A DNA stretch of 64,000 nt from Candidatus Protochlamydia amoebophila UWE25 (GCF_000011565.2 NC_005861.2:620001-684000), one strand, 5' to 3'; shown: positions 18,378-27,757, counted from the stretch's first letter. Notes: generated by a model from the sequence alone, not told the origin. Numbers and translations are program-made.

Positions 18378-18704
18378 ATGTTCAAACAATCAACAAAATT
18401 TTTACTCTTTTTTTTAATAGTTTTTGGCTGTACACATGCAATCAATCCTGAAAATTCTTCAGAAATTCCTTATATTGATAAGCGACTTATTGAACTCAAA
18501 CAGCACTTAAAAGAGTTACAATCGTCTGAATTTAATGAAGTAGTGACAGGGCAAGAATATATGATTGCAGATTGGTCAGCTTACGAAAGAGAAATTCAAA
18601 AATTTAAACAAATAAAAGAGCTCGAGCGTGACCTTCAAGATAAAATTGAACAGCTGGAAAAAAGAAAGCGAGAATTGCTAAAGCAGCCTAAAAGCAATCA
18701 ATAA
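18378..18704 (+). CDS. small putative lipoprotein with coiled coil
   Basis: 108 aa; AAGGAG lies 7 nt before the ATG. The N-terminus FLLFFLIVFGCTHA looks like a lipoprotein signal with Cys at the +1 position of the lipobox. The rest is charged and helical (RLIELKQHLKELQ and IKELERDLQDKIEQLEKRKRELL), predicting a coiled coil. No family recognised; envelope attachment is inferred. Confidence 0.65.
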   Translation: MFKQSTKFLLFFLIVFGCTHAINPENSSEIPYIDKRLIELKQHLKELQSSEFNEVVTGQEYMIADWSAYEREIQKFKQIKELERDLQDKIEQLEKRKRELLKQPKSNQ

Positions 18705-18784
18705 AAGATAATAAACTCTTTTAGGGAACTTTATCTGATGTTTTAAAGCAAAAGGAAGTTTGTGCCAACATAGTAAAAGTAAAT

Positions 18785-19114
18785 TTAAATTTTGTTTGTT
18801 TCTTGTTGTATATCGTGAGGTAAATCTTCAATTATAGAATTTTGAATATGTTCTATAGGTAATTCAGGAAGCTGAAGCAATTCTTGTTTCCTTTGCTGAT
18901 TTAAAAACTTTATTAAATGCTTAAGAGCGTAAAGCTCTTGGAAAGACCAAGCAGCTAAAATTCCGAATAAAAGAAATCCAATAGCACCAGTCCATCCAGG
19001 AAGCTCTAATGGGCCAATGGAAAGAGAGATATCCCAAAACAAACGGATCAAATTGCCAACAGCAACAAAAGTAATAAATGTACAGCTTACTAAGAGAGCA
19101 TTTTTATTTTTCAT
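18785..19114 (-). CDS. small two-pass membrane protein
   Basis: 109 aa. Two membrane segments (ALLVSCTFITFVAVGNLIRLF, about 6-26, and GAIGFLLFGILAAWSFQELYAL, about 43-64) precede a polar C-terminal tail. No recognised domain. It is divergent from the DUF167 gene, 57 bp away, so both promoters share that gap. Confidence 0.6.
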   Translation of the reverse strand: MKNKNALLVSCTFITFVAVGNLIRLFWDISLSIGPLELPGWTGAIGFLLFGILAAWSFQELYALKHLIKFLNQQRKQELLQLPELPIEHIQNSIIEDLPHDIQQETNKI

Positions 19115-19170
19115 GTTTCATTCCTTAAATAAAGCATCGGAAACTTAACTTATTATAATAATGGTTATAA

Positions 19171-19449
19171 ATGTTTCAACAAACAAATCGAGGAATCATT
19201 ATTAAAATCAAAGTCATTCCTCTTGCTTCTTTTTCAGAAAAAGTCGGATGGGAAGGGGATGAATTAAAAATACGACTGGCAGCCATTCCCGATAAAGGCC
19301 AAGCAAATACAGAACTCATTCGTTTTCTCTCTTCCTTATTTAAGATTCGAAAAAGTTCTATTCAGCTTATTCAAGGACAAACGAGTCGACACAAAAAAAT
19401 TTGCATTCAAGATATTTCATTGGAAAGGCTTCAAGTGTTGCTAGCTTGA
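19171..19449 (+). CDS. DUF167/YggU family protein
   Basis: 92 aa. Core motif KIRLAAIPDKGQANTELIRFLS followed by RKSSIQLIQGQTSRHKKICI is diagnostic of the DUF167/YggU fold (PF02594). Function in cells is unknown for the family. Length is normal and the gene looks intact. Confidence 0.9.
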   Translation: MFQQTNRGIIIKIKVIPLASFSEKVGWEGDELKIRLAAIPDKGQANTELIRFLSSLFKIRKSSIQLIQGQTSRHKKICIQDISLERLQVLLA

Positions 19450-19534
19450 AAGGAAATGAAGGACAACTTTTTCTTATCTAAAACTCCCATTTTTAATAGA
19501 CTGATTGCTACCAATTTCTAACTAGGAGCCCATA

Positions 19535-21094
19535 GTGAGAAAAGCTATTCATTGTTTATTGATTTGCCTGAATCTATTAATCTTTCAATTCCATTTATCA
19601 AGTGCAGAAGCAAAGAAGGTTAAAGCTCAACCGGAAGCTTCTAAATGTTTAACAACAGAAGGATTTACCGAAACAACGCATGAGTTAGTTATTAATGGCA
19701 AATCTATTGCGTATAAAGCTGTTGCAGGAACCCTTCTTCTTAAAGATGAAAAATGTGACCCCAAAGCAAGTATTTTTTTTATCAGTTATATGAAAGAAAA
19801 AGTTACTGATTTGAGTCAAAGACCTATTACGTTTTGTTTTAATGGAGGACCTGGTTCTTCTTCAGTATGGTTGCATTTAGGAACTTTTGGCCCTAAAAGG
19901 GTTGCTTTGACAGATAACGGCGATGCTCTACCTCCTTATCATCTAATTGACAATGAATTTTCTATTTTAGATGACACCGATTTGGTGTTTATTGATCCTG
20001 TTTCTACAGGATTTAGCCGCGCTATTCCTCCAGAAAGTGCTAAAGACTACCATGGTGTGGAAGAGGATATCAAATCAATGGCTGAATTTATTCGAATTTA
20101 TATTACTCAATATCATCGATGGGAATCTCCCAAGTTTATTGCGGGAGAAAGCTATGGGACGACAAGAGCTGTCGGATTGGCTGGATATTTACATAAAAAT
20201 TATTATCTTAATATCAACGGCCTGATTTTGGTTTCCTCTGTACTTAATTTCCAATCGATTGATTTTAATGCTGGAAATGATCTGCCTTACTTATTGTTTT
20301 TACCAAGCTATACTGCAACAGCTTGGTATCACAAAAAACTTCCTCCTGACTTGCAGCAGCTACCTTTGGAAGAAGTTCTTAAAATAGCTCGTGAATTCGT
20401 CGATAATGTTTATGCAAATGCTTTATTTAAAGGGGATTTACTTTCCAAAGATCAATACCAAAAAGTAGCTCGTGAAATTGCTCATTTGACAGGTCTTTCG
20501 GTCGATTACGTAGAAAAAAGCCAGCTCCGTATCGATATGATGCGTTATGTTAAAGAGTTGTTAAGAAACAATAGACGTACAATTGGAAGATTTGATAGCC
20601 GATTTTTAGGAATTGATATTGATGCCGTAGGGGAATACTTCGAATACGATCCGAGTATGGATGCTATTTTTGGAGCTTTCACAGCAACGCTCAATCATTA
20701 TATTTATAATGATTTGAAATGGAAAGGGGAGAGTCATTATAAAATTTTAACGGATGTCCAACCTTGGAAATATGGGAATGGAAATCAGTATTTAAATGTG
20801 GCAGAAACTCTTCGAAGTATCATGACTAGAAACCCCTATCTTCGTATTTTTGTCGCAAATGGATGTTACGATTTAGCAACTCCATTTTTTGCGACCGAAT
20901 ATACATTTAATCATTTAGGATTAGACCCCTCTTTTCCAAATCGCGTCATGATGACTTATTATGACGCTGGTCATATGATGTATATTTATCGCCCTGCTCT
21001 TATCAAATTAAAAGAAGACTTGGCGAAATTTTTTCGAATAACCTTAGAAGCCCAAGAAAAGGAACTCCATACGAATGATTCAATTAGTCATTAG
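19535..21094 (+). CDS. S10 family serine carboxypeptidase, secreted
   Basis: 519 aa from GTG 19535, with AGGAG 6 nt upstream. A signal peptide covers about residues 1-25. The S10 signature FCFNGGPGSSSVWLHLG (oxyanion hole) is near residue 105, the nucleophile is S206 in AGESYGTTR, and D446 in NGCYDLATP and H480 in YDAGHMMY complete the triad. These peptidases remove C-terminal residues and, in bacteria, are exported. Intact. It is the last backbone gene before the tRNA and the accessory region. Confidence 0.9.
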   Translation: MRKAIHCLLICLNLLIFQFHLSSAEAKKVKAQPEASKCLTTEGFTETTHELVINGKSIAYKAVAGTLLLKDEKCDPKASIFFISYMKEKVTDLSQRPITFCFNGGPGSSSVWLHLGTFGPKRVALTDNGDALPPYHLIDNEFSILDDTDLVFIDPVSTGFSRAIPPESAKDYHGVEEDIKSMAEFIRIYITQYHRWESPKFIAGESYGTTRAVGLAGYLHKNYYLNINGLILVSSVLNFQSIDFNAGNDLPYLLFLPSYTATAWYHKKLPPDLQQLPLEEVLKIAREFVDNVYANALFKGDLLSKDQYQKVAREIAHLTGLSVDYVEKSQLRIDMMRYVKELLRNNRRTIGRFDSRFLGIDIDAVGEYFEYDPSMDAIFGAFTATLNHYIYNDLKWKGESHYKILTDVQPWKYGNGNQYLNVAETLRSIMTRNPYLRIFVANGCYDLATPFFATEYTFNHLGLDPSFPNRVMMTYYDAGHMMYIYRPALIKLKEDLAKFFRITLEAQEKELHTNDSISH

Positions 21095-21150
21095 AAAAAC
21101 TTGATTTTTGTTTCGAAGAATGTTATTTTTTATTGTCTTACTCTTTACTT

Positions 21151-21223
21151 GGGGCAATAGCTCAGTGGTTAGAGCAGCGGACTCATAACCCGCTGGTCGT
21201 AGGTTCAAATCCTACTTGCCCCA
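21151..21223 (+). tRNA. tRNA with anticodon CAT (Ile2-like or elongator Met)
   Basis: 73 nt cloverleaf: acceptor GGGGCAA/TTGCCCC, D-stem GCTC/GAGC, anticodon CAT at 21184-21186 in loop CTCATAA, T-arm GTAGG-TTCAAAT-CCTAC. CCA is not encoded. The anticodon stem has an A-C mismatch at 31-39. Layout resembles tRNA-Ile2(CAU), whose C34 is modified to lysidine by TilS, but elongator tRNA-Met cannot be excluded. Five partial 3' copies further right suggest the gene is an integration target. Confidence 0.92.
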
Positions 21224-21260
21224 CTTTTTCTACCTATACTTCTAAGCAGGTTTTCGAGCT

Positions 21261-21584
21261 TTACGCAAATGTTGCGAAAACCTCATTTTACGCAATCGAC
21301 CACAACAAACCAGCGCAATTCAAAGCAATACTTCCTTTTATCGACCGATTTTTCTGAAAATTTTTCCTACTTCTCCATTTTTCGTGAGAACAATGGGAAT
21401 TCTGGGAACGCGATTCCTTTCCATTTCATTTTCAGCAAATTACAATTCATTTAACCGTTCCCATATCACTAAATACGTCATGGGATCGATGGGAACGTCG
21501 AAAAATTCTCTTTGTCGGCAAAAGCCGACCAAATCATGCAAAAAACAGTCAAATCTTTCTTGAACTGCGTAATAAGTGCGTAAA
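21261..21584. repeat. TTACGCA/TGCGTAA motif clusters behind the tRNA
   Basis: TTACGCA at 21261 and 21288 (with a degenerate copy 11 bp after the first), and TGCGTAA at 21567 and 21578, again 11 bp apart. The first cluster closely resembles the one at 24406-24423 (TTTACGCAAAT then TTRCG). Proposed integrase arm sites. The rest of 21224-21689 shows no gene. Confidence 0.4.
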
Positions 21585-21689
21585 AAACTGCATATCTTAT
21601 AGCTCAAACCTACTTACAGGCTGATATTTTGATTGATATTCGGCGGAATGCATCCGCTGTTCTGTTTTTTTGCCATTTGCGCTAGTGTA

Positions 21690-21848
21690 CTATACTTTAT
21701 TTTGGAGGTTATATGGGAGGGATCCGCGAGATAACACAGATTCTGGGCCCTTTTTGTGCTTTCCAGATTCTATAAGGTGTTTTTCCCATTCTTGCTTGAA
21801 AGGTTTCCAGAAATCATCAATTGTACAATATAGTTCAGTTACATCCAT
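21690..21848 (-). pseudogene. N-terminal fragment of an IS982-like transposase
   Basis: MDVTELYCTIDDFWKPF and EWEKHLIESGKHKKGP followed by ESVLS match the start of IS982-family transposases (LYC.VDDF motif). Homology ends after about 42 codons and the frame runs out in unrelated sequence at 21690. A different, longer IS982-type remnant lies at 29279. Confidence 0.6.
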
Positions 21849-21899
21849 TTTTGACCTCTCATGATTAAGTATGGTTGTGGTAAACAATGCTTTTAAATC

Positions 21900-22450
21900 A
21901 TGTTGAGGTCTTTTATCATTCAAATTTTATGTATCTTGTTTAAGCCTAAACACCTAAACACAAAGTTGAGGTTATTAAACAATTTGACGCAAAAGTTTGA
22001 AAGCTCTTTTGAAGAAAATGGTCATATAATTTATTCTTTTCCAGAAACTTGTGTAATTATGAAGTGTACAATAAAAGAATTGATGGCTTTAGGGTTTAGC
22101 CAACATAAAAGTGGAACTTTGATATTGATTGCTTCAACTATAGTCAATGAAAAAACCTTTTGTGATCTTGATAAATTATCTAATGAAGAAATCATCAAAT
22201 TATTATGTGGCATTAAAGGCATTGGACGATGGTCTGCTGAATATACTTTACTGAGAGGTCTTGGAAAAACAGAGATTCTACCAGGTGACGACGTTGCAAT
22301 TAATAAAAGTGTTATAAATCTTCTTAAGCTTCGGAAAAACCAGATTTTAACAGGATTAAAAAAGTTGAAAAGGAATGGAATCCTTATGCAGGATTGATTT
22401 ATTTTCATTTTCTTCTCGAAAAATTATCGAAGCAAGGAGTCATAGAATAG
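21900..22450 (+). pseudogene. DNA-3-methyladenine glycosylase II-like gene, damaged
   Basis: The helix-hairpin-helix and catalytic region is clear: LLCGIKGIGRWSAEYTLLR then LGKTEILPGDDVAINKS, with the catalytic Asp in PGDD (AlkA/HhH-GPD family, excision of alkylated bases). A frameshift near 22355 in an A-rich stretch moves the C-terminus (WNPYAGLIYFHFLLEKL) into another frame ending at 22450. The N-terminal AlkA domain is missing or truncated. Confidence 0.72.
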
Positions 22451-22541
22451 AGTTGAAAATTAATCTTAAAAACAGGAAAAAAGAGAAGAAGCACTTTGAG
22501 AACCAATATCATGTGATTCCAAAATCCTTTTCATTCCGGTA

Positions 22542-22751
22542 ATGACATCGATGGATAAATTTAAAAAATCATGGAATGGTAAAACAGGCCACATAGACTG
22601 CAAAATTATATCCAAATATGTCAACGATGTATCTAAACCAATATATTATATTTCAGGACCAGCAAAAATGGTAACGTTCATACATAAAGCGTTCAATGAA
22701 TACGGTATTGATGATGACATAATTCGTACAGAGGAATTTTCAGGTTATTAA
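22542..22751 (+). pseudogene. C-terminal fragment of a ferredoxin-reductase-like oxidoreductase
   Basis: About 69 codons. KPIYYISGPAKMVTFIHKAF and DDDIIRTEEFSGY match the NAD-binding C-terminus of FNR-type flavin reductases (GPPxMV and the terminal EEFxGY). The FAD domain and most of the NAD domain are absent, so this is a remnant. Confidence 0.6.
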
Positions 22752-22782
22752 CCTTGAAAAGATGAAAATAAGGGGCAACATT

Positions 22783-23139
22783 GTGAAAATTAATCTTAAG
22801 AGAGTATATGATCCGGCTTCCAAAGAAGATGGTCTTCGAATCCTAATTGAACGATTATGGCCTAGAGGAGTTAAAAAAGAAGACTTAAAAATGGATGAAT
22901 GGCTAAAAGAAGTGGCCCCAAGCACAGATTTAAGAAAATGGTTTTCTCATGACCCTGCGAAATGGAAGGAGTTTCAAAAGAAATATTTCGAAGAATTGGA
23001 TGAAAACCAAGTAGCCTTAGAACCTATTTTGAAAGCTCTCCACAAAAACAGTATTACCTTATTATACAGCTCAAAAGATACTGAGCACAATAACGCAGTA
23101 TGTCTTAGAAATTATTTAGAAAAACACAAAAAAAATTGA
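22783..23139 (+). CDS. DUF488 family protein
   Basis: 118 aa from GTG 22783, which has AGGGG upstream and gives the usual family length; an ATG at 22762 is possible. KRVYDPASKEDGLRILIERLWPRG and the C-terminal ITLLYSSKDTEHNNAVCLRNYL are hallmarks of DUF488 (PF04343), a small family of unknown activity common as single-gene accessory cargo. Looks intact, unlike its neighbours. Confidence 0.88.
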   Translation: MKINLKRVYDPASKEDGLRILIERLWPRGVKKEDLKMDEWLKEVAPSTDLRKWFSHDPAKWKEFQKKYFEELDENQVALEPILKALHKNSITLLYSSKDTEHNNAVCLRNYLEKHKKN

Positions 23140-23285
23140 CTATGCAATTGTAATTGATCTTTGTTTTATTACAGAGAACACATAAAGAAACTTGTGTCAA
23201 TTTTTTTATTAACACTATAGGCACTATCCTTCATCTATAAAGTTATAGGAATATAATTTTTCGAGATTTTAGTCAGGAGATGTCT

Positions 23286-24052
23286 ATGCATAAGACCGCA
23301 ATATATGAACTCAAAATCGATTTGAAATTTTCTCCCTTCGACCTATTCCGTTTACTTAAAACTGTATTTAATCCCCAAAAAATGAAAAAATGTTATCAAC
23401 TTCGAATTTTTAAAAAATGACAAGTTACCCGTGCAAAAAAAAGCCCATGACATTTTTTTCAAGGATTGCGAAATGGCTTGATGCAAGAATTGGGCGTCAG
23501 TAAATGCGATTTATTTGCTTATGAAACAACAGGTGGAAGCAACTTGGAATTGCCCAATATGGTCATTTCGACGGATGGAGAAAAGCTGAGCCTGGAAAAC
23601 GATATTTATCGACACTATGATATTATTTTGTTTATCACAGATTTCTCTGCTACAGCTCCAGTGACAGCTGCAGCAAAAAATATGGTTTCCGCGGTGCCAC
23701 CATGCACGGGATGAACGATATCATTTTAAGCGCAGGACTAGCAGTAGACTATAACCAGGTCAGTAAAGAAGCGGAAAGCTTACGCCAGGGCATGACCCAT
23801 TCCGATAGCGTGGATTACAATAGAGGTTCGAGTAATTCAAATCTTCGAAAAAAAAGAATTGCATACTATGAGGAACTGTTAGAGAAAATCAGCAATGTCA
23901 CCAACTTAGATCCTGGGCCCGAGTATGAGCATTCATTTTGCAACGATTACTATCAAAACGAAGTTAAAGTTATTACGGAGAGGTACAAAGAAGAAAACCC
24001 TAATCCTACGGCAATTGTATCAGTTAATTTAATGGATTACGCTACCGTCTAG
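23286..24052 (+). pseudogene. M29-like metallopeptidase gene fragment, frameshifted
   Basis: Separate frames carry MHKTAIYELKIDLKFS (23286), LMQELGVSKCDLFAYETTGG and HYDIILFITDFSATAPVT (23466-23690), and MHGMNDIILSAGLAVDYNQV with REAE-type ESLRQGMTHSDSV (23702-23815). Joined, they resemble proteins annotated as thermophilic metallopeptidase M29-like. At least two frameshifts are needed. After about 23820 the sequence (NLRKKRIAYYEELLEKI) no longer fits, so the 3' part may come from another gene. Confidence 0.5.
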
Positions 24053-24063
24053 GAGGTTTAGTT

Positions 24064-24343
24064 GTGACAAATGAAGCAAATCTCCTAAAACAAAAAAATA
24101 ACCAAGCGATGGATTTGGATAATGACGTTGTTTTATGCGATTCCTTTTCCATTTCTCTTATACGCTTCTCTATTTTCAGTAGCGATTCTCAATCCTTCTG
24201 GCATAAAATTTCTTCAATGGATCTTTATCCTCCTTTGCCTTTCAATCCCTCTTTCAATTCTCTTTTCAATTTTTTTATGTGGCATCAATATTTTCAAAAA
24301 AAATATTCGCAAGCTTGTTTCTACTTCGTGCTGCCAATTATAA
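24064..24343 (+). pseudogene. small membrane protein, probably frameshifted
   Basis: GGAGG before GTG 24064 starts TNEANLLKQKNNQAMDLD; a shift near 24120 then gives two hydrophobic segments (YAIPFPFLLYASLFSVAIL and WIFILLCLSIPLSILFSIFL) up to 24343. No family recognised. The alternative frame running to 24441 is less protein-like. Confidence 0.4.
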
Positions 24344-24405
24344 TAGCTGTCACTAGCTATTTTCTAATTGAGTTTGTGGGGGTTATTTCTGACGCCTTAG
24401 CTTTT

Positions 24406-24456
24406 TACGCAAATATTACGCACTCGGTGGGAAAAGAGTAGAACAAAATTACGCAG
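24406..24456. repeat. triple TTACGCA motif before tRNA fragment
   Basis: TTACGCA at 24406, 24417 (11 bp apart) and 24450, all in the same orientation, 85-130 bp before the tRNA 3' fragment at 24541. Confidence 0.45.
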
Positions 24457-24540
24457 ACCAGCACAATCAGTCCTTACTCAAATCATTGAATGTAGTGTGC
24501 CTATGTACTCTCATTTATGCTAGTTTGTGGAAGATTAGGC

Positions 24541-24584
24541 GACTCATAACCCGCTGTTCGTAGATTCAAATCCTACTTGCCCCA
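24541..24584 (+). repeat. tRNA(CAT) 3'-half fragment 1
   Basis: GACTCATAACCCGCTG followed by a T-arm and TTGCCCCA repeats the 3' 44 nt of the tRNA at 21151 with three substitutions. No D-arm or 5' acceptor strand is present, so it is not a gene. Candidate attachment site. Confidence 0.8.
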
Positions 24585-24797
24585 CTTTTTTAAACCGTTC
24601 AAAATAAACAGTTTTCGTTCTGATATACTCGCCATACACACAAATCACATGGCATTATGTCAAAATTTTTTTCAGGATTCTACTCCTTTCGCGCATTTCA
24701 TACCCAGTCTACTAGCTTAATTCATGAAAATTTAGGTCACTTCGATTGATTTTGACTGAAATTTAGCTCTATCTTTCTACAATGTAGATCATAATTT

Positions 24798-25151
24798 ATG
24801 GAAGAAAGGATGAGAATGGAGTTTGTTCAGCAAGATTTTGAAATTGACGATGTCCTTTGTAAATATTTGATGGCTCATTTATCGATTGTTGAAAAAGGAG
24901 CCCCCAAGTGATTCCCCGGTTTGGTTTCTTTGGAAAGAATCCTGCTTTTGGATTTTCGAAAGTTCTCAAGACAATTTTGTGAAAAGGCTACATGTTGAGT
25001 CGCGATGCGCTGCCGGGATAGTGGAATACGACTTGGAAAAAGGCATTCTCAAACATGTAGGCATACGAGGTTAGCGGTCCTTGCAAGCTGCGATAAAGGG
25101 CACTTGATGCGCTTTGTGTCTAAATACTTAGGCCCGGATAAAGAGAGTTGA
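24798..25151 (+). pseudogene. PPOX-type FMN-binding gene, frameshifted (copy 1)
   Basis: MEERMRMEFVQQDF...HLSIVEKGAPK is followed after a shift near 24900 by SDSPVWFLWKESCFWIFESS and FVKRLHVESRCAAGIVEYDL then HVGIRG, and after another by LASCDKGHLMRFVSKYLGPD. This is the pyridoxamine 5'-phosphate oxidase-like fold (split barrel binding FMN or F420). Two shifts are required, so no functional product is expected. Confidence 0.65.
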
Positions 25152-26064
25152 AATCCTTGGTTCGTAGCAAACATCGTCGATCCATTGGACGTCATGATAA
25201 AAAATCACTCCTCAATCGATCGTCGCCAAAAACGTCTCGTTTTTTAAACGGGGCCGGATCTAGCATCATAGGGATTGTTTATGGAAAAGCTGCAAGCCAA
25301 CATCGCCAAGATCTATGGCAGGAGTGGAGAAAGCTGGCTTGTTGGACTGACTCTACCATAGAAGAGTTAAAAAGTGCGTGGGAATTGTCCGAGTTGAAGC
25401 CGCTTTCGAATCTCAGCTATAGCTATGTGCTGGGAGGGTTTCAAGGTTGCACTCCTATCATTTTGAAACTCAGCCCGGATTATGAACAGATCAAGAAGCG
25501 AGCCCTTGATGTTTTCAAAGGATTCGGAGCGGTTTCTGTTCTTGGTCGCAAAGGCGGTGTCCTTTTATTAGGGCGCGCAATGCCAGGAGCTTTGTTAAAA
25601 AACAGTCATTCTAAGGAGAGCAGAATAGAGATTGCCTGTAAGGTTATGAACAGGCTGCATCAAACTCCCCTTCCAATAAAGGGGCGTTTCCCTGCATCGA
25701 AGAATGGCTTATCACAATTGACAAAGAATAGGACCTTCCGAAAGATCATTTGGAGAAAGCCCACAGTTTGAAAAAGCGACTCATGAAGAATAGTTCAGGT
25801 CGCCCAAGTTCTTCTTCATGGAGATCTCCATCAAGAAAACATCTTCTCTCAAGGGAGCTGGGCAGTCATCGACCCGAAAGGAGTCATAGGCTGCCCCATA
25901 TATGAAGTTTGGGCATGCGTCGAAGATCCTAAGAGAGATCTTAAATTTATCTCCATCTATTTCAAATATCCATTTCAAGTGATGGCTGAGTGGTATATTA
26001 CGATCGCCTTATTTTAGCAGCCTGCTGGCAGGAGGAAGACGGCCTTGATGCCGACCACTTTTAG
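25148..26064 (+). pseudogene. APH-like antibiotic kinase gene, frameshifted (copy 1)
   Basis: Pieces in three frames fit the aminoglycoside/hydroxyurea kinase family (PF04655): NIAKIYGRSGESWLVGLTLP, then LSNLSYSYVLGGFQGCTPIILKLS with GFGAVSVLGRKGGVLLLGRA, then LLHGDLHQENIF and WAVIDPKGVIGCPIYEVWA, ending ACWQEEDGLDADHF. The HGDLHxxN catalytic loop and DPKG metal site survive. At least three frame changes separate the pieces. Such kinases phosphorylate aminoglycosides or hydroxyurea. Confidence 0.7.
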
Positions 26065-26108
26065 CTCCAGCTCAATCAGTTCTGCCTATGATTGAAACTT
26101 AAGTCATT

Positions 26109-26687
26109 CTAAACAATTGTTATATCAAAAGCGTGGAGCAACCCAGAAGCTTCTGCAAAAGAAAATTTTGCTTTCTCGATTTTATTTGATTTCGGATCGA
26201 TATCACATTGGGTACTACTAGAAAAATCTGCATTGCACAGATCGCAATTGTGGAAAATTGCTCCTGACAAGTCAACGCCGCTGAAATCAGCACTTTTCAA
26301 TGTTGTGTTTGTAAAATGGCTGTCTTTTAATTTGCTTCCATTGAAAGAACTACTCTTCATGTTGAGATCTAAAAAATTGCAGTACTGCAGCAGACAATTC
26401 TTAAAATTCGCTGAGAAAAATGTCTTCTCGCATTTGAAAAAATTCATCTCCAGTAATCTTGAAGTCTGAGAATTGAACATTCTGAAGATGGCAACCGTCC
26501 AGCTTTACAAGACTGAAATTGCAATTCGAGAAAGTGCACGATTGAATTTTGCATTCCGCTGGATAGTTTCAGAGAAATCACAACTATTGAAGGTGCAGTC
26601 AGTGAAGGAATGCTTTTCTAGGCTTTCCTTGGAAAAGTTTTCCGATTTGATTATCTCTCTATCTATATTCTGTTCAATTTCATGACC
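26109..26687 (-). pseudogene. Qnr-like pentapeptide-repeat gene, frameshifted (copy 1)
   Basis: Read leftward: EIEQNIDREIIKSENF...SFTDCTFNSCDFSET, then in a second frame CTFSNCNFSLVKLDGCHLQNVQFSDF, then in a third SFNGSKLKDSHFTNTTLKSADF, SGVDLSGAIFHNCDLCNADF and the tail DIDPKSNKIEKAKFSFAEASGLL. The repeating A/C-(D/N)-(L/F)-x-x units and the tail resemble Qnr/MfpA-type proteins, which mimic DNA and protect gyrase. Two frameshifts, the same in both copies. Confidence 0.7.
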
Positions 26688-26759
26688 TTGGAAGCCTTTG
26701 AGAATGCCCTTCTCGAGTTCGAAGTGGTCATCGTAGCGGTATCGCACGATGCCACCTTT
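26683..26759 (+). pseudogene. 77-bp remnant of an ABC-F gene
   Basis: Matches 49440-49516 in the ABC-F gene with two mismatches seen. It joins the 2,142-bp repeat at a 6-bp ATTTCA shared by both parents of the junction (47770-47775 and 49434-49439), the mark of a deletion. Confidence 0.8.
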
Positions 26760-26761
26760 GC

Positions 26762-27242
26762 TTAAAAGAGGCTATAAATTCTGCTTTTTCTCTCCTGATT
26801 AGCGATTTGGCAAAAGATACAAGAATTTTGAGAATGATTGATTTGAGGGTATTGATTCGCTTTAGCTAAGTAGTACTCAATAGCAGGGTTATCTTCTTGG
26901 ATATCAATGAATAGATTGTAAATACGGCTATCAAATCCGCCCTTAGACTTTCGTTTATTTAGGCGGAATTTTTCTATTTCCTTGATTAAAATTTCATTCT
27001 GTTGTGCGAGAATACGCACGACTTCTAAAACATCTGCTAGTTCTTCTGCTAGCTCAATTCATCGTGTCTCAACCTGGTCGACTTCTCTTGATTCTTCAAT
27101 TAATTTTCCTTTTAATCTAGAGATAAATTCTTGGCTCTCTGCGTTCATGGACGGCAGTTCCTTTACCTCTCATCAATTCTGGAAGATTATCGCGAATAAG
27201 CTTATCTATTTTAAAGCGTTTTAAAGATTGAATGGAAGCCAT
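26762..27242 (-). pseudogene. MazG-like nucleotide pyrophosphohydrolase gene, damaged
   Basis: From ATG 27242: MASIQSLKRFKIDKLIRDNL then PELMRGKGTAVHERR; after a frameshift ESQEFISRLKGKLIEESREV, an in-frame TGA, and ELAEELADVLEVVRILAQQNE with KRKSKGGFDSRIY. The EE..E..EELADVLE pattern and the GGF tail match phosphoribosyl-ATP pyrophosphohydrolase-like/MazG-like small proteins. Inactive as it stands. Confidence 0.62.
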
Positions 27243-27409
27243 GAACATCACTCTATTATTAAAATTACAAATTTAAATGCTTTTACTCTATCAAAAATAA
27301 AAGCTTTAAGCAAATAATAATCATTATTTGAACTATTGGCATTGGCAGCTTTCTAAAAGATTATTGAATTTATATCCCATTTTTAGGATAATAAGCATTT
27401 GGAGGACAC

Positions 27410-27757
27410 ATGGATCAGAGAAAGCCAATTATCTGGGTGGGATCAAGTAAGAAAGATTTTATGAATTTTCCTAGCGATATAAGAAGGGAGATGGGGCATG
27501 TTTTATATATTGCCCAGAAAGGAGAAAAGCATAAAGATGCCAAGCCTTTAAAAGGTTTTGGTGGGGGAAGCATTCTTGAAATTGTTCAAAGCGATGGTCA
27601 AGGAACCTACCGCACAATTTATACCGTTCAAATGAAAGAGGCTGTATTCGTCCTCCACGCTTTTCAAAAAAAGTCAAAGACTGGAAGTAAAACACCTAAA
27701 CAGGAAATCGATCTAATCGAACAGCGATTGAAGAGCGTTCAGCAAAAGTATGAATAA
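27410..27757 (+). CDS. higB: HigB-like RelE-superfamily toxin
   Basis: 115 aa; GGAGG precedes the ATG. IIWVGSSKKDFMNFPSDIRREMGHVLYIAQ, DAKPLKGFGGGSILEIV and TYRTIYTVQMKEAVFVLHAFQKKSK define the phage-derived Gp49-like HigB family (PF05973), ribosome-dependent mRNA interferases. The toxin gene comes first, as usual for higBA. The cognate antitoxin starts 28 nt downstream. Both genes look intact amid decayed neighbours. Confidence 0.88.
   Translation: MDQRKPIIWVGSSKKDFMNFPSDIRREMGHVLYIAQKGEKHKDAKPLKGFGGGSILEIVQSDGQGTYRTIYTVQMKEAVFVLHAFQKKSKTGSKTPKQEIDLIEQRLKSVQQKYE

Larger units (their letters stand above)
24541..26682. repeat. 2,142-bp direct repeat, copy 1
   Basis: Matches 45634-47775 at a constant offset of 21,093 bp with no difference seen. 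It starts at the tRNA fragment and contains broken PPOX, APH-like and pentapeptide genes. It ends at an ATTTCA where copy 1 jumps into the last part of the ABC-F gene. Confidence 0.9.

Noticed and set aside
19971-20225. 84-codon frame inside the S10 peptidase gene
   Set aside because: Alternative-frame shadow of a gene with complete catalytic motifs.
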